A stretch of DNA of 57,520 nucleotides from an uncultured Flavobacteriales bacterium. Lineage in GTDB: Bacteria; Bacteroidota; Bacteroidia; Flavobacteriales_D; Sanyastnellaceae. The notes under the pieces were generated by a model, which did no database searches, was not told the origin of the DNA, and saw nothing but the letters and a program-made list of their open reading frames with translations. The DNA is taken from positions 1-57,520 of the forward strand of contig CALLLH010000032.1 of assembly GCA_938082505.1 (NCBI GenBank), in the 5' to 3' direction. This document shows, in pieces, positions 33,769 to 43,947 of this stretch; position 1 is the stretch's first letter; each line of letters opens with the position of its first letter. Made by a program: the position numbers and the translations under genes.

Positions 33769-34688
33769 CGAATGCAAATTCCCTCCATCATCTGACACCA
33801 CCCCAGGTGGTGCGCGTGCCGGTTCCCCATGTCCTCCGCCGCTGTTTGCCCGCAAGCCATGAGGCGGAAGCGGCCCTCGCTGCGCTGCTGGCCGGCGGCC
33901 CCTTGCCCCCACTCGATGTCCACCGGCTCTCCGATGGGTTGGCCTCGGCCCAGGGCCACGCTGTGCTGAGGGCACCCGCCTGTTGGACGGACGCCCAGTT
34001 GCGCTGGGCGTATGTGGTCATCCTGCGCCATTTGGGTCAACTCAACGGCCGTTACGGCCAGCTGTTCGACGTCATGGACCGCGGACTGGACCACACGACA
34101 TCGAATGCCCCGGTCTCCAAGACGAAGGCGGCCACCGGCATGCATACGGACAGCAGTGATGCGCGCTACAACCCGGATCTCGTGGCCTTGTTGTGCCTGA
34201 AGCCCGGAGCCAGTGGAGGCCAGTCGATCCTGGCCAGTGCCGAGGACCTCCTCGCCCGTTTGCGGCAATCCCATCCCGAGCTTGAACCCATCGCACGCCG
34301 TCCGTTTCCGCGCGAAGTGGTCACGCCGGGGCTGCAGGACCACCGCGCCGCCATCGAGGCCAATGCCATTCCTGTCTTCGCCGAGGATGAATACGGCCTC
34401 GTTTTCCGCTACATGCGCTATTGGACGGAGCGCGCCATGGCGAAGCTCGAAATGGAAGTTCCTGCGGATTTGACCCGGTTGTTTGATTTCATCGACGCCG
34501 ACACGGCGGAACACGCCCTGCGGTTCAGCCTCCAGAGGGGCGACATGCTCATCGCCCACAACCGCACCGTGGTGCACGGTCGGGAGGCCTTCGAGGACCT
34601 GCCCGGCGCTGCCCGGCGCTGCCTGGTGCGCGCCTGGGTGGATGGTTTCCACGATTCCCGCGCGCAATCCTTGTCCTTGCGGGCCTGA
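33765..34688 (+). CDS. TauD/TfdA-type Fe(II)/2-oxoglutarate dioxygenase
   Basis: The 307-residue protein has a jelly-roll metal triad: His127-Thr-Asp129 in TGMHTDSS and His271 in [12 protein letters not shown]. The downstream Arg285/Arg289 in RRCLVRAW would bind 2-oxoglutarate. Because Asp129 is present (not Gly or Ala), hydroxylation or desaturation is expected rather than halogenation. The N-terminal 60 residues differ from TauD and are Ala/Pro-rich. Its start overlaps the methyltransferase by 4 bases and its stop lies 17 bases before rmlA. The substrate is unknown. Context suggests it modifies the product of the neighbouring HDO protein and methyltransferase. Confidence 0.8.
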   Translation: MTNANSLHHLTPPQVVRVPVPHVLRRCLPASHEAEAALAALLAGGPLPPLDVHRLSDGLASAQGHAVLRAPACWTDAQLRWAYVVILRHLGQLNGRYGQLFDVMDRGLDHTTSNAPVSKTKAATGMHTDSSDARYNPDLVALLCLKPGASGGQSILASAEDLLARLRQSHPELEPIARRPFPREVVTPGLQDHRAAIEANAIPVFAEDEYGLVFRYMRYWTERAMAKLEMEVPADLTRLFDFIDADTAEHALRFSLQRGDMLIAHNRTVVHGREAFEDLPGAARRCLVRAWVDGFHDSRAQSLSLRA

Positions 34689-34705
34689 AGCCGGAACTTT
34701 CCGGC

Positions 34706-35575
34706 ATGAAAGGCATCGTCCTCGCCGGCGGAAGCGGCACGCGGCTCTACCCGATCACGAAGGCCATCAGCAAGCAGCTGATGCCGATCTACGACAAGCC
34801 GATGATCTACTACCCGTTGTCCACGCTGATGATCAGCGGGATCCGGGACATCCTGATCATCTCCACGCCACACGACCTGCCGGGCTTCCAGCGTCTGCTG
34901 GGGGACGGCAGCCAGTGGGGGTGCAACTTCTCCTACGTGGAGCAGCAGGTGCCCAACGGCTTGGCGCAGGCCTTCGTCCTCGGAGCGGACTTCATCGGCG
35001 ATGACAAAGTGGCGCTGGTCCTCGGCGACAACATCTTCTACGGCCGGGGCTTCGGCCGCATCCTGCGCGACAACACGGACATCGAGGGCGCGATGGTGTA
35101 CGCCTACCACGTCAGTGATCCCGAGCGCTACGGCGTGGTCGAGTTCGATGAGGAGGACCGCGTGCTGAGCCTTGAAGAAAAACCCGCCCAGCCCAAGTCC
35201 AACTTCGCGGTTCCCGGGCTCTATTTCTACGACAATCGGGTGGTCGAAATCGCCAGGAACCTGGAGCCCAGTCCCCGCGGGGACTATGAGATCACCGACG
35301 TCAACAAAGCCTACCTCGAAATGGGCGAGCTCTTTGTGAGCAAGCTCGACAGGGGCACGGCCTGGCTCGACACCGGAACCTTCCATTCATTGACCCAGGC
35401 CGGCCAATACGTGCAGGTCATCGAAGAACGCCAGGGCCTCAAGATTGCCTGCCTCGAGGAAATCGCATGGCGGATGGGCTTCATCGACACCGAACAGGCG
35501 AGGAAGCTGGCCGACGAATTGGTCAAGAGCGGCTACGGTGCATACATCCACGAGCAACTGGACCTCGGCCTCTGA
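34706..35575 (+). CDS. rmlA: Glucose-1-phosphate thymidylyltransferase
   Basis: RmlA makes dTDP-glucose, the first step to dTDP-rhamnose. The 289-residue protein begins [17 protein letters not shown] and carries [41 protein letters not shown] and [11 protein letters not shown], all family signatures. Length matches the usual 285-300. RmlB and RmlC are not seen in the window, and RmlD lies 15 kb away at 50041. The stop overlaps the next start by one base (TGATG). It follows the dioxygenase gene by 17 bases, so it may share that transcript without being part of the same pathway. Confidence 0.96.
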   Translation: MKGIVLAGGSGTRLYPITKAISKQLMPIYDKPMIYYPLSTLMISGIRDILIISTPHDLPGFQRLLGDGSQWGCNFSYVEQQVPNGLAQAFVLGADFIGDDKVALVLGDNIFYGRGFGRILRDNTDIEGAMVYAYHVSDPERYGVVEFDEEDRVLSLEEKPAQPKSNFAVPGLYFYDNRVVEIARNLEPSPRGDYEITDVNKAYLEMGELFVSKLDRGTAWLDTGTFHSLTQAGQYVQVIEERQGLKIACLEEIAWRMGFIDTEQARKLADELVKSGYGAYIHEQLDLGL

Positions 35576-36591
35576 TGAGTGAAGCCTCAGCCACGGGCAC
35601 GACCGAAGAGATCCTCCGCGGATACACCGTCGCTTTCGAGGCGGGCTGCGAGGCGTTCCTCCTCCGGTATCCGGAATCCGAGCTCTATGCGCCGGTCCGC
35701 TACCTGATGGGCCTCGGCGGCAAGCGGCTGCGTCCCGCCCTCGTCATGGCGGCCTGCGAGGCCTGCGGCGGCAACAGGGAGCAGGCCTTGCCTGCCGCTT
35801 TGGCTGTAGAGCTGTTCCACAATTTCACCTTGATGCACGATGACATCATGGACGACGCCCCCCTCCGGCGCGGACATGAGACGGTGCACGAGCGGTGGGA
35901 CGCCAACCTGGCCATCCTCTCCGGCGATGCCCTGCACGTGATGGCCTGCGAGGCCCTCCTGGGCGCTCCGGCCCACACCCTGCCGGCCCTGATGCGCACC
36001 TTTCACCGGACTGCGCTTGAAGTCTGTGAAGGACAGGAACAGGATATGGCCTTCGAGTCCCGCGACGAGGTTGCCCTCGCCGAGTACATGGAGATGATCC
36101 GGCTCAAGACGTCCGTCCTCCTGGCGGCGTCCCTGCACATGGGCGGCACCAGCGCAGGGGCCGACGCCACCACCTTGGACGCCCTCTACGAATTCGGCCT
36201 CCATGTCGGCCTCGCCTTCCAGCTTCAGGACGACTACCTCGACGCCTTCGGTGACCCCGAGCGTTTCGGCAAGCAGGTGGGGGGTGACATCCTCGCCGAC
36301 AAGAAGACGTTCCTGCTCATCCGCGCCCTTGAGGAGGCCCGTGACGCGGAACTGGACGCCCTGCGCGCCGAGCTCGGCCAACGCTCCGAGGGCAAGGTCG
36401 CGAGGGTCCTTGACCTCTACCGCAGCCTGGGCGTCGATGCCGAACTCCGGGACGCCATGGCCGGGCAGGTTGCGCTCGCCGAAGGCGCCCTCCACCGCCT
36501 CTCCCTGGCCAATCCCGGTCACAGCCGCGCAGCCCACGCCAAGTCCCTGTTGTACGGGCTGGCCTCCATGGTCACCGAGCGCCTGAGCTGA
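35575..36591 (+). CDS. Trans-polyprenyl diphosphate synthase
   Basis: The 338-residue isoprenyl synthase has both aspartate-rich motifs: the first in TLMHDDIMDDAPLRRG (Asp89/Asp90 and Asp93/Asp94) and the second in QLQDDYLDAFGD. GGKRLRP near residue 48 binds diphosphate. Members of this group make C15-C45 chains for quinones or other lipids, and the chain length cannot be told safely here. ATG 35575 overlaps the rmlA stop by one base. The frame is also open upstream inside rmlA but without family similarity. With dxs it supplies the menaquinone tail or a carotenoid-type precursor. Confidence 0.92.
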   Translation: MSEASATGTTEEILRGYTVAFEAGCEAFLLRYPESELYAPVRYLMGLGGKRLRPALVMAACEACGGNREQALPAALAVELFHNFTLMHDDIMDDAPLRRGHETVHERWDANLAILSGDALHVMACEALLGAPAHTLPALMRTFHRTALEVCEGQEQDMAFESRDEVALAEYMEMIRLKTSVLLAASLHMGGTSAGADATTLDALYEFGLHVGLAFQLQDDYLDAFGDPERFGKQVGGDILADKKTFLLIRALEEARDAELDALRAELGQRSEGKVARVLDLYRSLGVDAELRDAMAGQVALAEGALHRLSLANPGHSRAAHAKSLLYGLASMVTERLS

Positions 36592-36632
36592 CCCTTGCGT
36601 TTCTTGGGGAAAACCCCGTGTCCTGCAATGCG

Positions 36633-36659
36633 TTGGGCATGATTGCCGGATTAACTTTG
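36633..36659 (+). promoter_or_regulatory. Promoter of sucA-sucB
   Basis: TTG (36633-36635) and TAACTTTG (36652-36659) match the Bacteroidota -33 and -7 elements with 16 bases between. The -7 box fits TAnnTTTG at all fixed positions. It lies 23 bases before the sucA ATG in the intergenic gap. Confidence 0.6.
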
Positions 36660-36682
36660 TTCATCGCACCCTGCGCGAACAC

Positions 36683-39448
36683 ATGGACCTGCACTCCCAC
36701 CTGAGCAACGCCGAGCCCGCCGCCGTCGAGGCGCTCTATCGGCAGTTCCTCGAGGACCCCAGTTTGGTTGATCCGAGCTGGCGTCACTTTTTCCTCGGTT
36801 TTGACTTTGCCCAGCGCATCTATGGCGAGGAGGCCCTGACCTCCGGCAGCGCGGCGCCAATGACAGCGGCTGACGGGGCGTTGGCCCAGGGCCCGAAGGA
36901 GTTCCGCGTCATCAACCTGATCCACGCCTACCGGACGCGCGGCCACCTGTTCACCAAGACCAACCCCGTCAGGGCCCGTCGGGACTACAGCCCAGATCTT
37001 TCGATTGCCCACTTCGGATTGGAAGAGGCGGACCTGGATACCGTGTTCGAGGCCGGCAGCGAGGTCGGCATCGGCGCATCGACCCTCCGTGACATCATCG
37101 TCCACCTGGAGGAGACCTACTGCCACAGCATCGGCATCGAGTTCATGTACATCCGTGAACCGGAGCGTTGGAGCTGGTTCAAGAACCACATCGAACTGGC
37201 CAATAGGCCGGTGCTCGGCAAGGAGGAGAAGCACCAGATTTTCAGGAAACTCAACCAGGCCACTGTCTTCGAGGAATTCCTTCAGAAGAAGTTCGTGGGG
37301 CAGAAGCGCTTCAGCGTCGAGGGGGGCGAAAGCCTGCTCCCGGCCCTGGACGCCATCGTGGAGCGGGGGTCGGAGCTGGGGGCCAAGGAGTTCATCATCG
37401 GCATGGCCCACCGCGGCCGGTTGAATACCCTCGCCCACATCCTCAACAAGCCTTACACTGAAATCTTCGAGGAGTTTGCCGGCAAAGCGTACGACAATGG
37501 CGACGACTTCGACGGCGATGTGAAGTACCACATGGGCTACAGTACGGACTTGACGGCCGACAACGGCCATCCCGTGCACATCACCTTGGCGCCGAACCCT
37601 TCTCATCTGGAGGCGGTCGATCCTGTCGTGGAAGGCATCGCACGGGCGCGCATCGACCGCAACCACCAGGACGAGAGCGCCGTCGTGCCCGTCCTCGTAC
37701 ACGGCGACGCAGCCATCGCCGGACAGGGCGTGGTCTACGAGCTGGTCCAGATGGCCCAGCTCGACGGTTATCGGTCGGGGGGGACCATCCACTTGGTGGT
37801 CAACAACCAGGTCGGTTTCACCACGAATTACCTCGATGGCCGTTCCAGCATCTATTGCACGGATGTGGCCAAGGCCACGCACTGCCCTGTCTTCCATGTC
37901 AACGCCGATGACGCCGAGGCGGTGGTGACCGCCGTTCGCATCGCCCTGGAGTACCGCCAGCGTTGGCACCGGGACGTCTTCATCGACCTGTTGGGCTACC
38001 GCAAGTACGGCCACAACGAGGGCGACGAGCCCAAATTCACCCAGCCCAAGCTCTACAAGGCCATCCAGCGACACCCCAACGCGCGCGAGCTCTATCTGCA
38101 GCAGCTGGAGGGCGAAGGCCTGATGGACCGCGCCACGGCGGAGGGCATGCGCACGGAGCTGGAGTCCAAGCTCGATGCCGCCATGGAGGAGGCCAAGGGT
38201 GAGGGCAAGATCCATGTGACCAACTTCCTTGAGAACCTTTGGGGGGACTATCGGATGAAGAAGCCGGGCGACGATGCCATGGAGGTCTGGACCGGCTTTG
38301 ACCGGGATCGCCTCGGCAAGCTCGCCCAAGCCCTGTGCAGCTTGCCCGATGACCGGAATTACTTCCGCAAGGTCAAGAAGCTGTTCGCCGACCGCCAGAA
38401 GATGGTGGAGCAGGACCGCCTCGATTGGGGGCTGGGCGAGTTGCTGGCATACGGCACGTTGCTTGTGGAAGGCCACCCGGTGCGGGTGAGTGGGCAGGAT
38501 GTGGAGCGGGGCACCTTCAGTCATCGCCACGCTGTGGTGAAGACGGAGGACACGGAGGAAGAGCGCATTCCGCTGAACCACCTCGAAGCAGGGCAGGAGC
38601 AGTTCACCATTTACAACTCCAACCTCAGTGAATACGGGGTCATGGGCTTCGACTTCGGATACGCCTACGGCACGCCGGAGGGACTGACCATCTGGGAGGC
38701 GCAGTTCGGTGACTTCAACAACGGAGCGCAGATCATCATCGACCAGTTCATCAGCTCGGGGGAAGACAAGTGGAACGCCCCCAACGGGCTGACGCTTTTC
38801 CTGCCGCACGGCTATGAGGGTATGGGCAGCGAGCACTCGAGTGGCCGCATGGAGCGCTTCTTGCAGCTGTGCGCCCAGGACAACATCCAAGTGGCCAATC
38901 CGACCACACCGGCCAACCATTTCCACCTGCTGCGCCGCCAGGTGCTGCGGCCCTTCCGCAAGCCATTGGTGGTCTTCACCCCGAAGAAACTGCTGCGCTA
39001 CCCCGATGCGGTCAGTTCGATGGGCGACCTCGCCGAGGGCCGCTTCCGCCCGATTATCGACGATCCGCAGCGCGGCGGCAGCTCCGCCGACAGCGTCAAG
39101 CACGTCGTCCTGTGTTCGGGCAAGTTCTACTACGACCTCCTCGAAGAGCGGAAACGGCGCGTCCAGGCGGGAGAGATGGACACCATTGCCCTGGTCCGGC
39201 TCGAGCAGCTGTATCCTTTTCCCACCGCCGAATTGGGGGCCGTCCTGGACCGCTATGACGGGGCGACCCTCTGCTGGGCGCAGGAAGAACCGGCGAACAT
39301 GGGGGCGCTCGCCCACCTGCACCGCTTCGGTCCCGGAGTCCAGCACTTTTTCTCTCGCCCCGAGTCCGCAAGCCCCGCGGCCGGCAGCCCCATTCTTCAC
39401 GCTGAGCGCCATCAGGCCATCATCGAGTCAGTGTTCAATCTGGCTTGA
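36683..39448 (+). CDS. sucA: 2-oxoglutarate dehydrogenase E1
   Basis: SucA decarboxylates 2-oxoglutarate with thiamine diphosphate and passes the succinyl group to SucB in the TCA cycle. The 921-residue protein carries the N-terminal E2-binding tail (SHLSNAEPAAVEALYRQFLEDP), IGMAHRGRLNTLAHI, VKYHMGYSTD, LAPNPSHLEAVDPVVEG, HGDAAIAGQGVVYE, and NNQVGFTTN in the diphosphate domain. The C-terminal transketolase-like domain has GSEHSSGRMERFLQLCAQDN. Length matches the family. It starts 91 bases after the polyprenyl synthase with its own promoter and is followed by sucB after 45 bases. Confidence 0.97.
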   Translation: MDLHSHLSNAEPAAVEALYRQFLEDPSLVDPSWRHFFLGFDFAQRIYGEEALTSGSAAPMTAADGALAQGPKEFRVINLIHAYRTRGHLFTKTNPVRARRDYSPDLSIAHFGLEEADLDTVFEAGSEVGIGASTLRDIIVHLEETYCHSIGIEFMYIREPERWSWFKNHIELANRPVLGKEEKHQIFRKLNQATVFEEFLQKKFVGQKRFSVEGGESLLPALDAIVERGSELGAKEFIIGMAHRGRLNTLAHILNKPYTEIFEEFAGKAYDNGDDFDGDVKYHMGYSTDLTADNGHPVHITLAPNPSHLEAVDPVVEGIARARIDRNHQDESAVVPVLVHGDAAIAGQGVVYELVQMAQLDGYRSGGTIHLVVNNQVGFTTNYLDGRSSIYCTDVAKATHCPVFHVNADDAEAVVTAVRIALEYRQRWHRDVFIDLLGYRKYGHNEGDEPKFTQPKLYKAIQRHPNARELYLQQLEGEGLMDRATAEGMRTELESKLDAAMEEAKGEGKIHVTNFLENLWGDYRMKKPGDDAMEVWTGFDRDRLGKLAQALCSLPDDRNYFRKVKKLFADRQKMVEQDRLDWGLGELLAYGTLLVEGHPVRVSGQDVERGTFSHRHAVVKTEDTEEERIPLNHLEAGQEQFTIYNSNLSEYGVMGFDFGYAYGTPEGLTIWEAQFGDFNNGAQIIIDQFISSGEDKWNAPNGLTLFLPHGYEGMGSEHSSGRMERFLQLCAQDNIQVANPTTPANHFHLLRRQVLRPFRKPLVVFTPKKLLRYPDAVSSMGDLAEGRFRPIIDDPQRGGSSADSVKHVVLCSGKFYYDLLEERKRRVQAGEMDTIALVRLEQLYPFPTAELGAVLDRYDGATLCWAQEEPANMGALAHLHRFGPGVQHFFSRPESASPAAGSPILHAERHQAIIESVFNLA

Positions 39449-39493
39449 CGACCTTGGTGCCCATTCAACGATTCATCCCCTGATCCCGATCCC

Positions 39494-40759
39494 ATGCCCA
39501 TCCTCGAAATGAAGGTCCCCAGCCCTGGGGAGTCCATCTCGGAAGTGGAAATCGCCACCTGGCTGGTGTCCGATGGAGACTACGTCTTCAAGGACCAGGC
39601 CATTGCCGAAGTCGACAGCGACAAGGCCACGCTGGAGCTGCCCGCCGAGGCGGGAGGCACCATCACGTTGAAGGCTGAGGAAGGCGACGCCGTGGCGGTG
39701 GGCGCCGTGGTCTGCCTCATCGATACGGATTCCGAAGTGCCCGCTGATGCCGCCCCACCGGCCGCTGAACCCGCTCCTGCGCCGGCAGCGGCTCCCCAGC
39801 CGGCGCCCGCCCCTGTTGTGGCCCCGGCAGCAGTGGCGGCAGCTCCGTCCGGCCATGCGGTGGGACATCCGTCGCCCGCAGCGAGGAAGTTGATGGACGA
39901 GAACGGCCTGAAGACGGGCCAGGTGTCCGGCACCGGCCCGGGAGGACGCGTCCTCAAGCAGGATGTACTCGCCGCCATGGCAGCGGGCATTCCAGAACCG
40001 AAGCTGCCCGGTGCCGGTTGGTCCGGCAGCCGTGAAGTGCGCCGCGAAAAGATGAGCATGCTGCGCCGCAAAGTCGCGGAGCGCCTGGTCGGCGTGAAAA
40101 ACGAGACGGCCATGTTGACCACCTTCAATGAGGTCGACATGAAGCCCATCATGGACCTCCGGAAGCGGTACAAGGAGAAGTTCAAGGAGCAGCACGGCGT
40201 CGGCCTCGGCTTCATGGGCTTCTTCACCAAGGCGGTGACTTCAGCGCTCGAGCTGTACCCGACCGTGAACGCCATGATCGACGGAAAGGAGATGGTCATG
40301 CACGACTACGCCGACATCGGCATCGCCGTGAGCTCGCCCAAGGGCCTCATGGTACCGGTCGTGCGCAACGCCGAGTCGATGAGCCTCGACCAGATCGAGG
40401 CCGAGATCAAGCGGCTCGCCATCCGTGCCCGCGACGGCCAGATCACGGTCGACGAGATGACCGGTGGCACCTTTACGATCACCAACGGTGGCGTCTTCGG
40501 CTCCATGTTGTCGACTCCGATCATCAACCCGCCACAGAGCGCCATCCTCGGTATGCACAACATCGTGGAACGTCCGATGGCGGTCAACGGCCAGGTCGAG
40601 ATCCGTCCGATCATGTACGTGGCCCTGAGCTACGATCACCGCATCATCGACGGCAAGGAAAGCGTGAGCTTCCTCGTCGCCGTGAAGGACATGCTCGAGC
40701 ACCCGGAGCGGATGCTCTTCGGCTCCAAGGATCCGATGGAAGTGCTGCTCGGTCTCTGA
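39494..40759 (+). CDS. sucB: 2-oxoglutarate dehydrogenase E2 (dihydrolipoyl succinyltransferase)
   Basis: The 421-residue protein has one lipoyl domain (about residues 1-78) with Lys44 in [12 protein letters not shown]. An Ala/Pro-rich linker follows (about 80-120), then the peripheral subunit-binding domain ([15 protein letters not shown] to [12 protein letters not shown], about 122-160). The catalytic domain ends with His382 and Asp386 in [10 protein letters not shown]. The order is that of a standard one-lipoyl E2. The gene follows sucA directly and E3 is lpd at 28231-29634. It converges on rodA, 18 bases away, and I see no terminator between them. Confidence 0.97.
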   Translation: MPILEMKVPSPGESISEVEIATWLVSDGDYVFKDQAIAEVDSDKATLELPAEAGGTITLKAEEGDAVAVGAVVCLIDTDSEVPADAAPPAAEPAPAPAAAPQPAPAPVVAPAAVAAAPSGHAVGHPSPAARKLMDENGLKTGQVSGTGPGGRVLKQDVLAAMAAGIPEPKLPGAGWSGSREVRREKMSMLRRKVAERLVGVKNETAMLTTFNEVDMKPIMDLRKRYKEKFKEQHGVGLGFMGFFTKAVTSALELYPTVNAMIDGKEMVMHDYADIGIAVSSPKGLMVPVVRNAESMSLDQIEAEIKRLAIRARDGQITVDEMTGGTFTITNGGVFGSMLSTPIINPPQSAILGMHNIVERPMAVNGQVEIRPIMYVALSYDHRIIDGKESVSFLVAVKDMLEHPERMLFGSKDPMEVLLGL

Positions 40760-40777
40760 GCCACAGCGGGAGAGGGG

Positions 40778-42097
40778 TCAGCGCAGGACGGAGAACCGCT
40801 CCGCATCGAGCCGCAGCAGGATGGCGATCATCAGCGCGAAGGCCATGAAGCTGGACCCGCCATAGCTCATAAAGGGCAACGGGATTCCGATGACCGGAGC
40901 GAGACCGAGGACCATGCCCACATTGATGAGCATGTGCATGAACAATATGCCCCCCACCCCGTAGGCGTAGACCCGTGTGAATTGACTGCGCTGGCGTTCG
41001 GCAATGAAAAGGATGCGCAGGATGAAGCTGGAGAACAGGATGAGGAAGAAGACAGCGCCAAAGAGGCCCCATTCTTCGGCCCATGTGCAGAAGATGAAGT
41101 CCGTCTCCTGTTCCGGAACGAATCCGTAGCCCGTCATGGGGCCATTGCGCCACCCCATCCCGGTCCAGCCCCCCGACCCGATGGCGGTCTTGGCATGCCG
41201 GATGTTGTAGTCGGCATCCGGGTTGTCCACCTCGAGGCCGAACAGCACCTGGATGCGCTCCCGTTGGTGCGGCCGGAGCACCTCTTCCAGCGCCAGGTGC
41301 ATCCCGATGGAGAAGATGAGGGCCGCGAGGGCAGAGGCAATGGCCCTCGTTGTGATGCGCCCCCGGTAACGGGGCAGGGTCGCATTGCGCAACAGCAGGA
41401 CACTGGCCGTTGCTGTGGCGACGAACATCAGCCAGAACCGAAAGATGCCATTGGCCTCCCCGATCAGGGGGTAGGTCAGGTTCCCCGCTCCGGAAAGGAT
41501 GGTCAATACCGCCATGACAACGGCAGCAAACCCGACGATCAGCACGGCACCACTGAGGCCCTCGCGGTACATGGCAAAGACGAACCCGAGGAATACGAGG
41601 ACCGTTCCGGCATCGGGTTGCAGGAGGATCAATCCCGCGGGAATGCCGACGATGATGGCAGCCCGGATGCGCTGTCCGAATGCATGAAGGCCGCCTTCCT
41701 TGGAACAGAACCACGCCAGGGCCAGTGCAGCGCCCATCTTGGCGAATTCAGAAGGCTGTATGCCGAATCCTCCAACGCCAAACCAGGAACGCGCGCCGCC
41801 GACTTTCCGGCCCACGACCAGGACTAGAGCACAGAGAAGGAGGGTGAAGGCATAGTTCAACCAGGCTGTGCGGATGAAAAAGGTGCCCTCGATCTGCAGG
41901 ATGAGGAAACCCAGGACGAGGCTGACCACAAGCCACAGGCCCTGTTTTCCATGCAGGGTGTTGAGGCCCCATTCGACCGCACCATCAGGTCCGGTGGCGG
42001 CTGAAATGAGGTTGACCCAGCCCAAGCAGGCCAGCATCAGGAACAGGAGGATGGTCAATCCATCGATGTTCCGCAGGATGTCCGAATTCCTGGTCAT
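40778..42097 (-). CDS. rodA: Rod shape-determining SEDS glycosyltransferase RodA
   Basis: RodA polymerises peptidoglycan strands during cell elongation. This 439-residue SEDS-family protein has about ten membrane helices and the hallmark blocks GARSWFGVGGFGIQPSEFAKMGAAL, LILLQPDAGTVLVFLGF and, near the C-terminus, IPLPFMSYGGSSF. The second extracellular loop is long (about 60 residues with many Arg/Asp), and that variation is common in Bacteroidota. It overlaps mrdA by 4 bases (42094-42097), so the transglycosylase and its partner transpeptidase are translated together. Confidence 0.95.
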   Translation of the reverse strand: MTRNSDILRNIDGLTILLFLMLACLGWVNLISAATGPDGAVEWGLNTLHGKQGLWLVVSLVLGFLILQIEGTFFIRTAWLNYAFTLLLCALVLVVGRKVGGARSWFGVGGFGIQPSEFAKMGAALALAWFCSKEGGLHAFGQRIRAAIIVGIPAGLILLQPDAGTVLVFLGFVFAMYREGLSGAVLIVGFAAVVMAVLTILSGAGNLTYPLIGEANGIFRFWLMFVATATASVLLLRNATLPRYRGRITTRAIASALAALIFSIGMHLALEEVLRPHQRERIQVLFGLEVDNPDADYNIRHAKTAIGSGGWTGMGWRNGPMTGYGFVPEQETDFIFCTWAEEWGLFGAVFFLILFSSFILRILFIAERQRSQFTRVYAYGVGGILFMHMLINVGMVLGLAPVIGIPLPFMSYGGSSFMAFALMIAILLRLDAERFSVLR

Positions 42098-43947
42098 GGG
42101 GCGTTCGGTTCTGCGGACACCGGCGTCGCTTCTTCGGCGTACGGATTGGAGAGATCCGCGTCGAGGATGCGCTGCAGGCGGCGGTCGTTATCGACCTCGC
42201 CTTCGAGGTACTGTTCGATCAGCAGGGCTGCGATGGGGGCGGCCCATTCGCCGCCAAACCCTGAATTCTCCACGTATACGCTGATCGCGATGCGGGGGTC
42301 GTCCTTTGGAGCAAAGGCAATGAAGACGGAATGGTCCTTTCTCGGCTCGTCCTGCACGGTTCCCGTCTTGCCGCACACCTCGATGCCCCTGATGCGCGCG
42401 CGTCGACCGGTACCGGATGGGTTTTCGACCACCTGCTGCATGGCGCGGATGATGGGTTCGAAGTGGACCGAATCGACCCCGGTGTCCATTTGGACGCCCA
42501 GACCGGGGGGTTTTCCATCCTCGCCAACACTGCGGATGAAATGCGGTGTGCGGTACCATCCGCGGTTGGCCAGGGTGGCGGCCAGGTTGGCCATCTGCAG
42601 GGGCGTGGTCAGCAGTTCGCCCTCGCCGATGGCAATGGAGTAGATCGTGCCGAAATCCCAGCGGTGCCGGCCGTAGATGCCGTCATAATACTTGCTGTCG
42701 GGGATGTTGCCGGTGGAAGTGCCGGGCAGACGGCCTCCCAATCGGGTGCCGAAGCCGAAGGCCGACACACGGTTCCGCCAGTGGTCCAATCCCGCAGCAT
42801 CCTGCTCGAATCGGGACTCGCCTTCACCGGCATTGACCATGCGCTTCATCACGCGGTAGAAGTAAGGATTGCAGCTGTGGATCACGGCGAGCCGCAGGTC
42901 GTCCCATCGGTGGGGACCATGGCAGCCGATGATGTTCCGGTCGCACAGGAAGCGAGACGAAGGCTGGATGTGCCCCTCGTCGAGGGCGATCAGCCCCTGC
43001 ACCATTTTCCAGATGGATCCCGGCCTGTAGGTGGCCTTGACGGCGCGATTGAACAAGGGTTTGTCGGGATCCGAAGCCAGTGAATTGTAATAGCTGCCCC
43101 GGTTGGGTCCCACCAGGATGTCAGGATCGAATCCGGGAGCGGAGACCAGGGCGAGCACCTCCCCGGAATGCGGCTCGATTGCGACCACACTGCCCTTTTT
43201 CTGTTGCATGAGCCGCTCCGCAAGTTGCTGGAGTGGCAGGTCGATGGTCAGGTGCAGGTCCTTGCCGGCCTCCGCCGGGCGGTCATCCCCTTCCTGCAGG
43301 GTGGTGTTCCGCACCCGGTTGCGGGCATCCACCAGGACAGACTCCCGGCCCTTGACTCCGCGCAGTTCGAGCTCGTACACCCGCTCGAGGCCACTGCGGC
43401 CGATCCGGTCGCCCAGGCGGTAGAAGGGGTCGATTTCGAGGTCTTTCGGTGATGCTTCCGCATACTCGCCGATGAGGTGTCCGGCCACCCCATGGAGGTG
43501 ATTCCTCACCGGCCGCGTCCTGAAGGAGAAACCGGGGTGCAGGTGGATGGTCGCGGCCATCCTCGCATGTTCCTCCACATCGATGCCGCGCTTCACGGTG
43601 GACATCTTGTACCGGCTGTACCGTTTGGCCTTGTCGAGGGCGGCGACCAGGTCTTCCACTGTCATGCCGGCCCATTGAGCGGTTTGGGACAGGGCGAGGC
43701 TGTCGGTTTCAGGCAGCTGCCGCGGCAGCACCACGAGGTCATGGGCAGCCCGTGAGCCCACAAGCAGTTCACCCTTCCGGGCGAAGAGGAGCCCCCTGCT
43801 CGGCGGGATGGACTGTCTATCGCTGGTGAGGGAGACGGCCTTCTCCTTCCATTCCGGTTGTAGGATCTGCAGGGAGATCAACCGCAGGGTGAACGCCACG
43901 GTAAAGAACAGGACCAACAGAACGACCGTCCGGAAGCGAACGTCCAT
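42094..43947 (-). CDS. mrdA: Penicillin-binding protein 2, elongation transpeptidase
   Basis: PBP2 crosslinks peptidoglycan in the elongasome with RodA. The 617-residue protein has one N-terminal helix (VVLLVLFFTVAFTLRLISL) and a pedestal/dimerisation region with RGLLFARKGELLV. The transpeptidase domain has the acylation motif Ser311-Ile-Trp-Lys314, SxN at 358-360 (SCN) and KTG at 527-529. All three active-site motifs are present. Its start shares one base with the mreD stop and its end overlaps rodA by 4 bases. Confidence 0.96.
   Translation of the reverse strand: MDVRFRTVVLLVLFFTVAFTLRLISLQILQPEWKEKAVSLTSDRQSIPPSRGLLFARKGELLVGSRAAHDLVVLPRQLPETDSLALSQTAQWAGMTVEDLVAALDKAKRYSRYKMSTVKRGIDVEEHARMAATIHLHPGFSFRTRPVRNHLHGVAGHLIGEYAEASPKDLEIDPFYRLGDRIGRSGLERVYELELRGVKGRESVLVDARNRVRNTTLQEGDDRPAEAGKDLHLTIDLPLQQLAERLMQQKKGSVVAIEPHSGEVLALVSAPGFDPDILVGPNRGSYYNSLASDPDKPLFNRAVKATYRPGSIWKMVQGLIALDEGHIQPSSRFLCDRNIIGCHGPHRWDDLRLAVIHSCNPYFYRVMKRMVNAGEGESRFEQDAAGLDHWRNRVSAFGFGTRLGGRLPGTSTGNIPDSKYYDGIYGRHRWDFGTIYSIAIGEGELLTTPLQMANLAATLANRGWYRTPHFIRSVGEDGKPPGLGVQMDTGVDSVHFEPIIRAMQQVVENPSGTGRRARIRGIEVCGKTGTVQDEPRKDHSVFIAFAPKDDPRIAISVYVENSGFGGEWAAPIAALLIEQYLEGEVDNDRRLQRILDADLSNPYAEEATPVSAEPNAP

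Noticed and set aside
33765-34688. Halogenase reading of the 2OG enzyme
   Set aside because: The carboxylate ligand Asp129 is present in HTD; known Fe/2OG halogenases have Gly or Ala there.
36572-39412. A 946-codon open frame antisense to sucA
   Set aside because: It mirrors sucA, which has strong family motifs throughout. Long antisense frames arise from the GC-rich codon use. Its translation is low in hydrophobic order and resembles no family I know.
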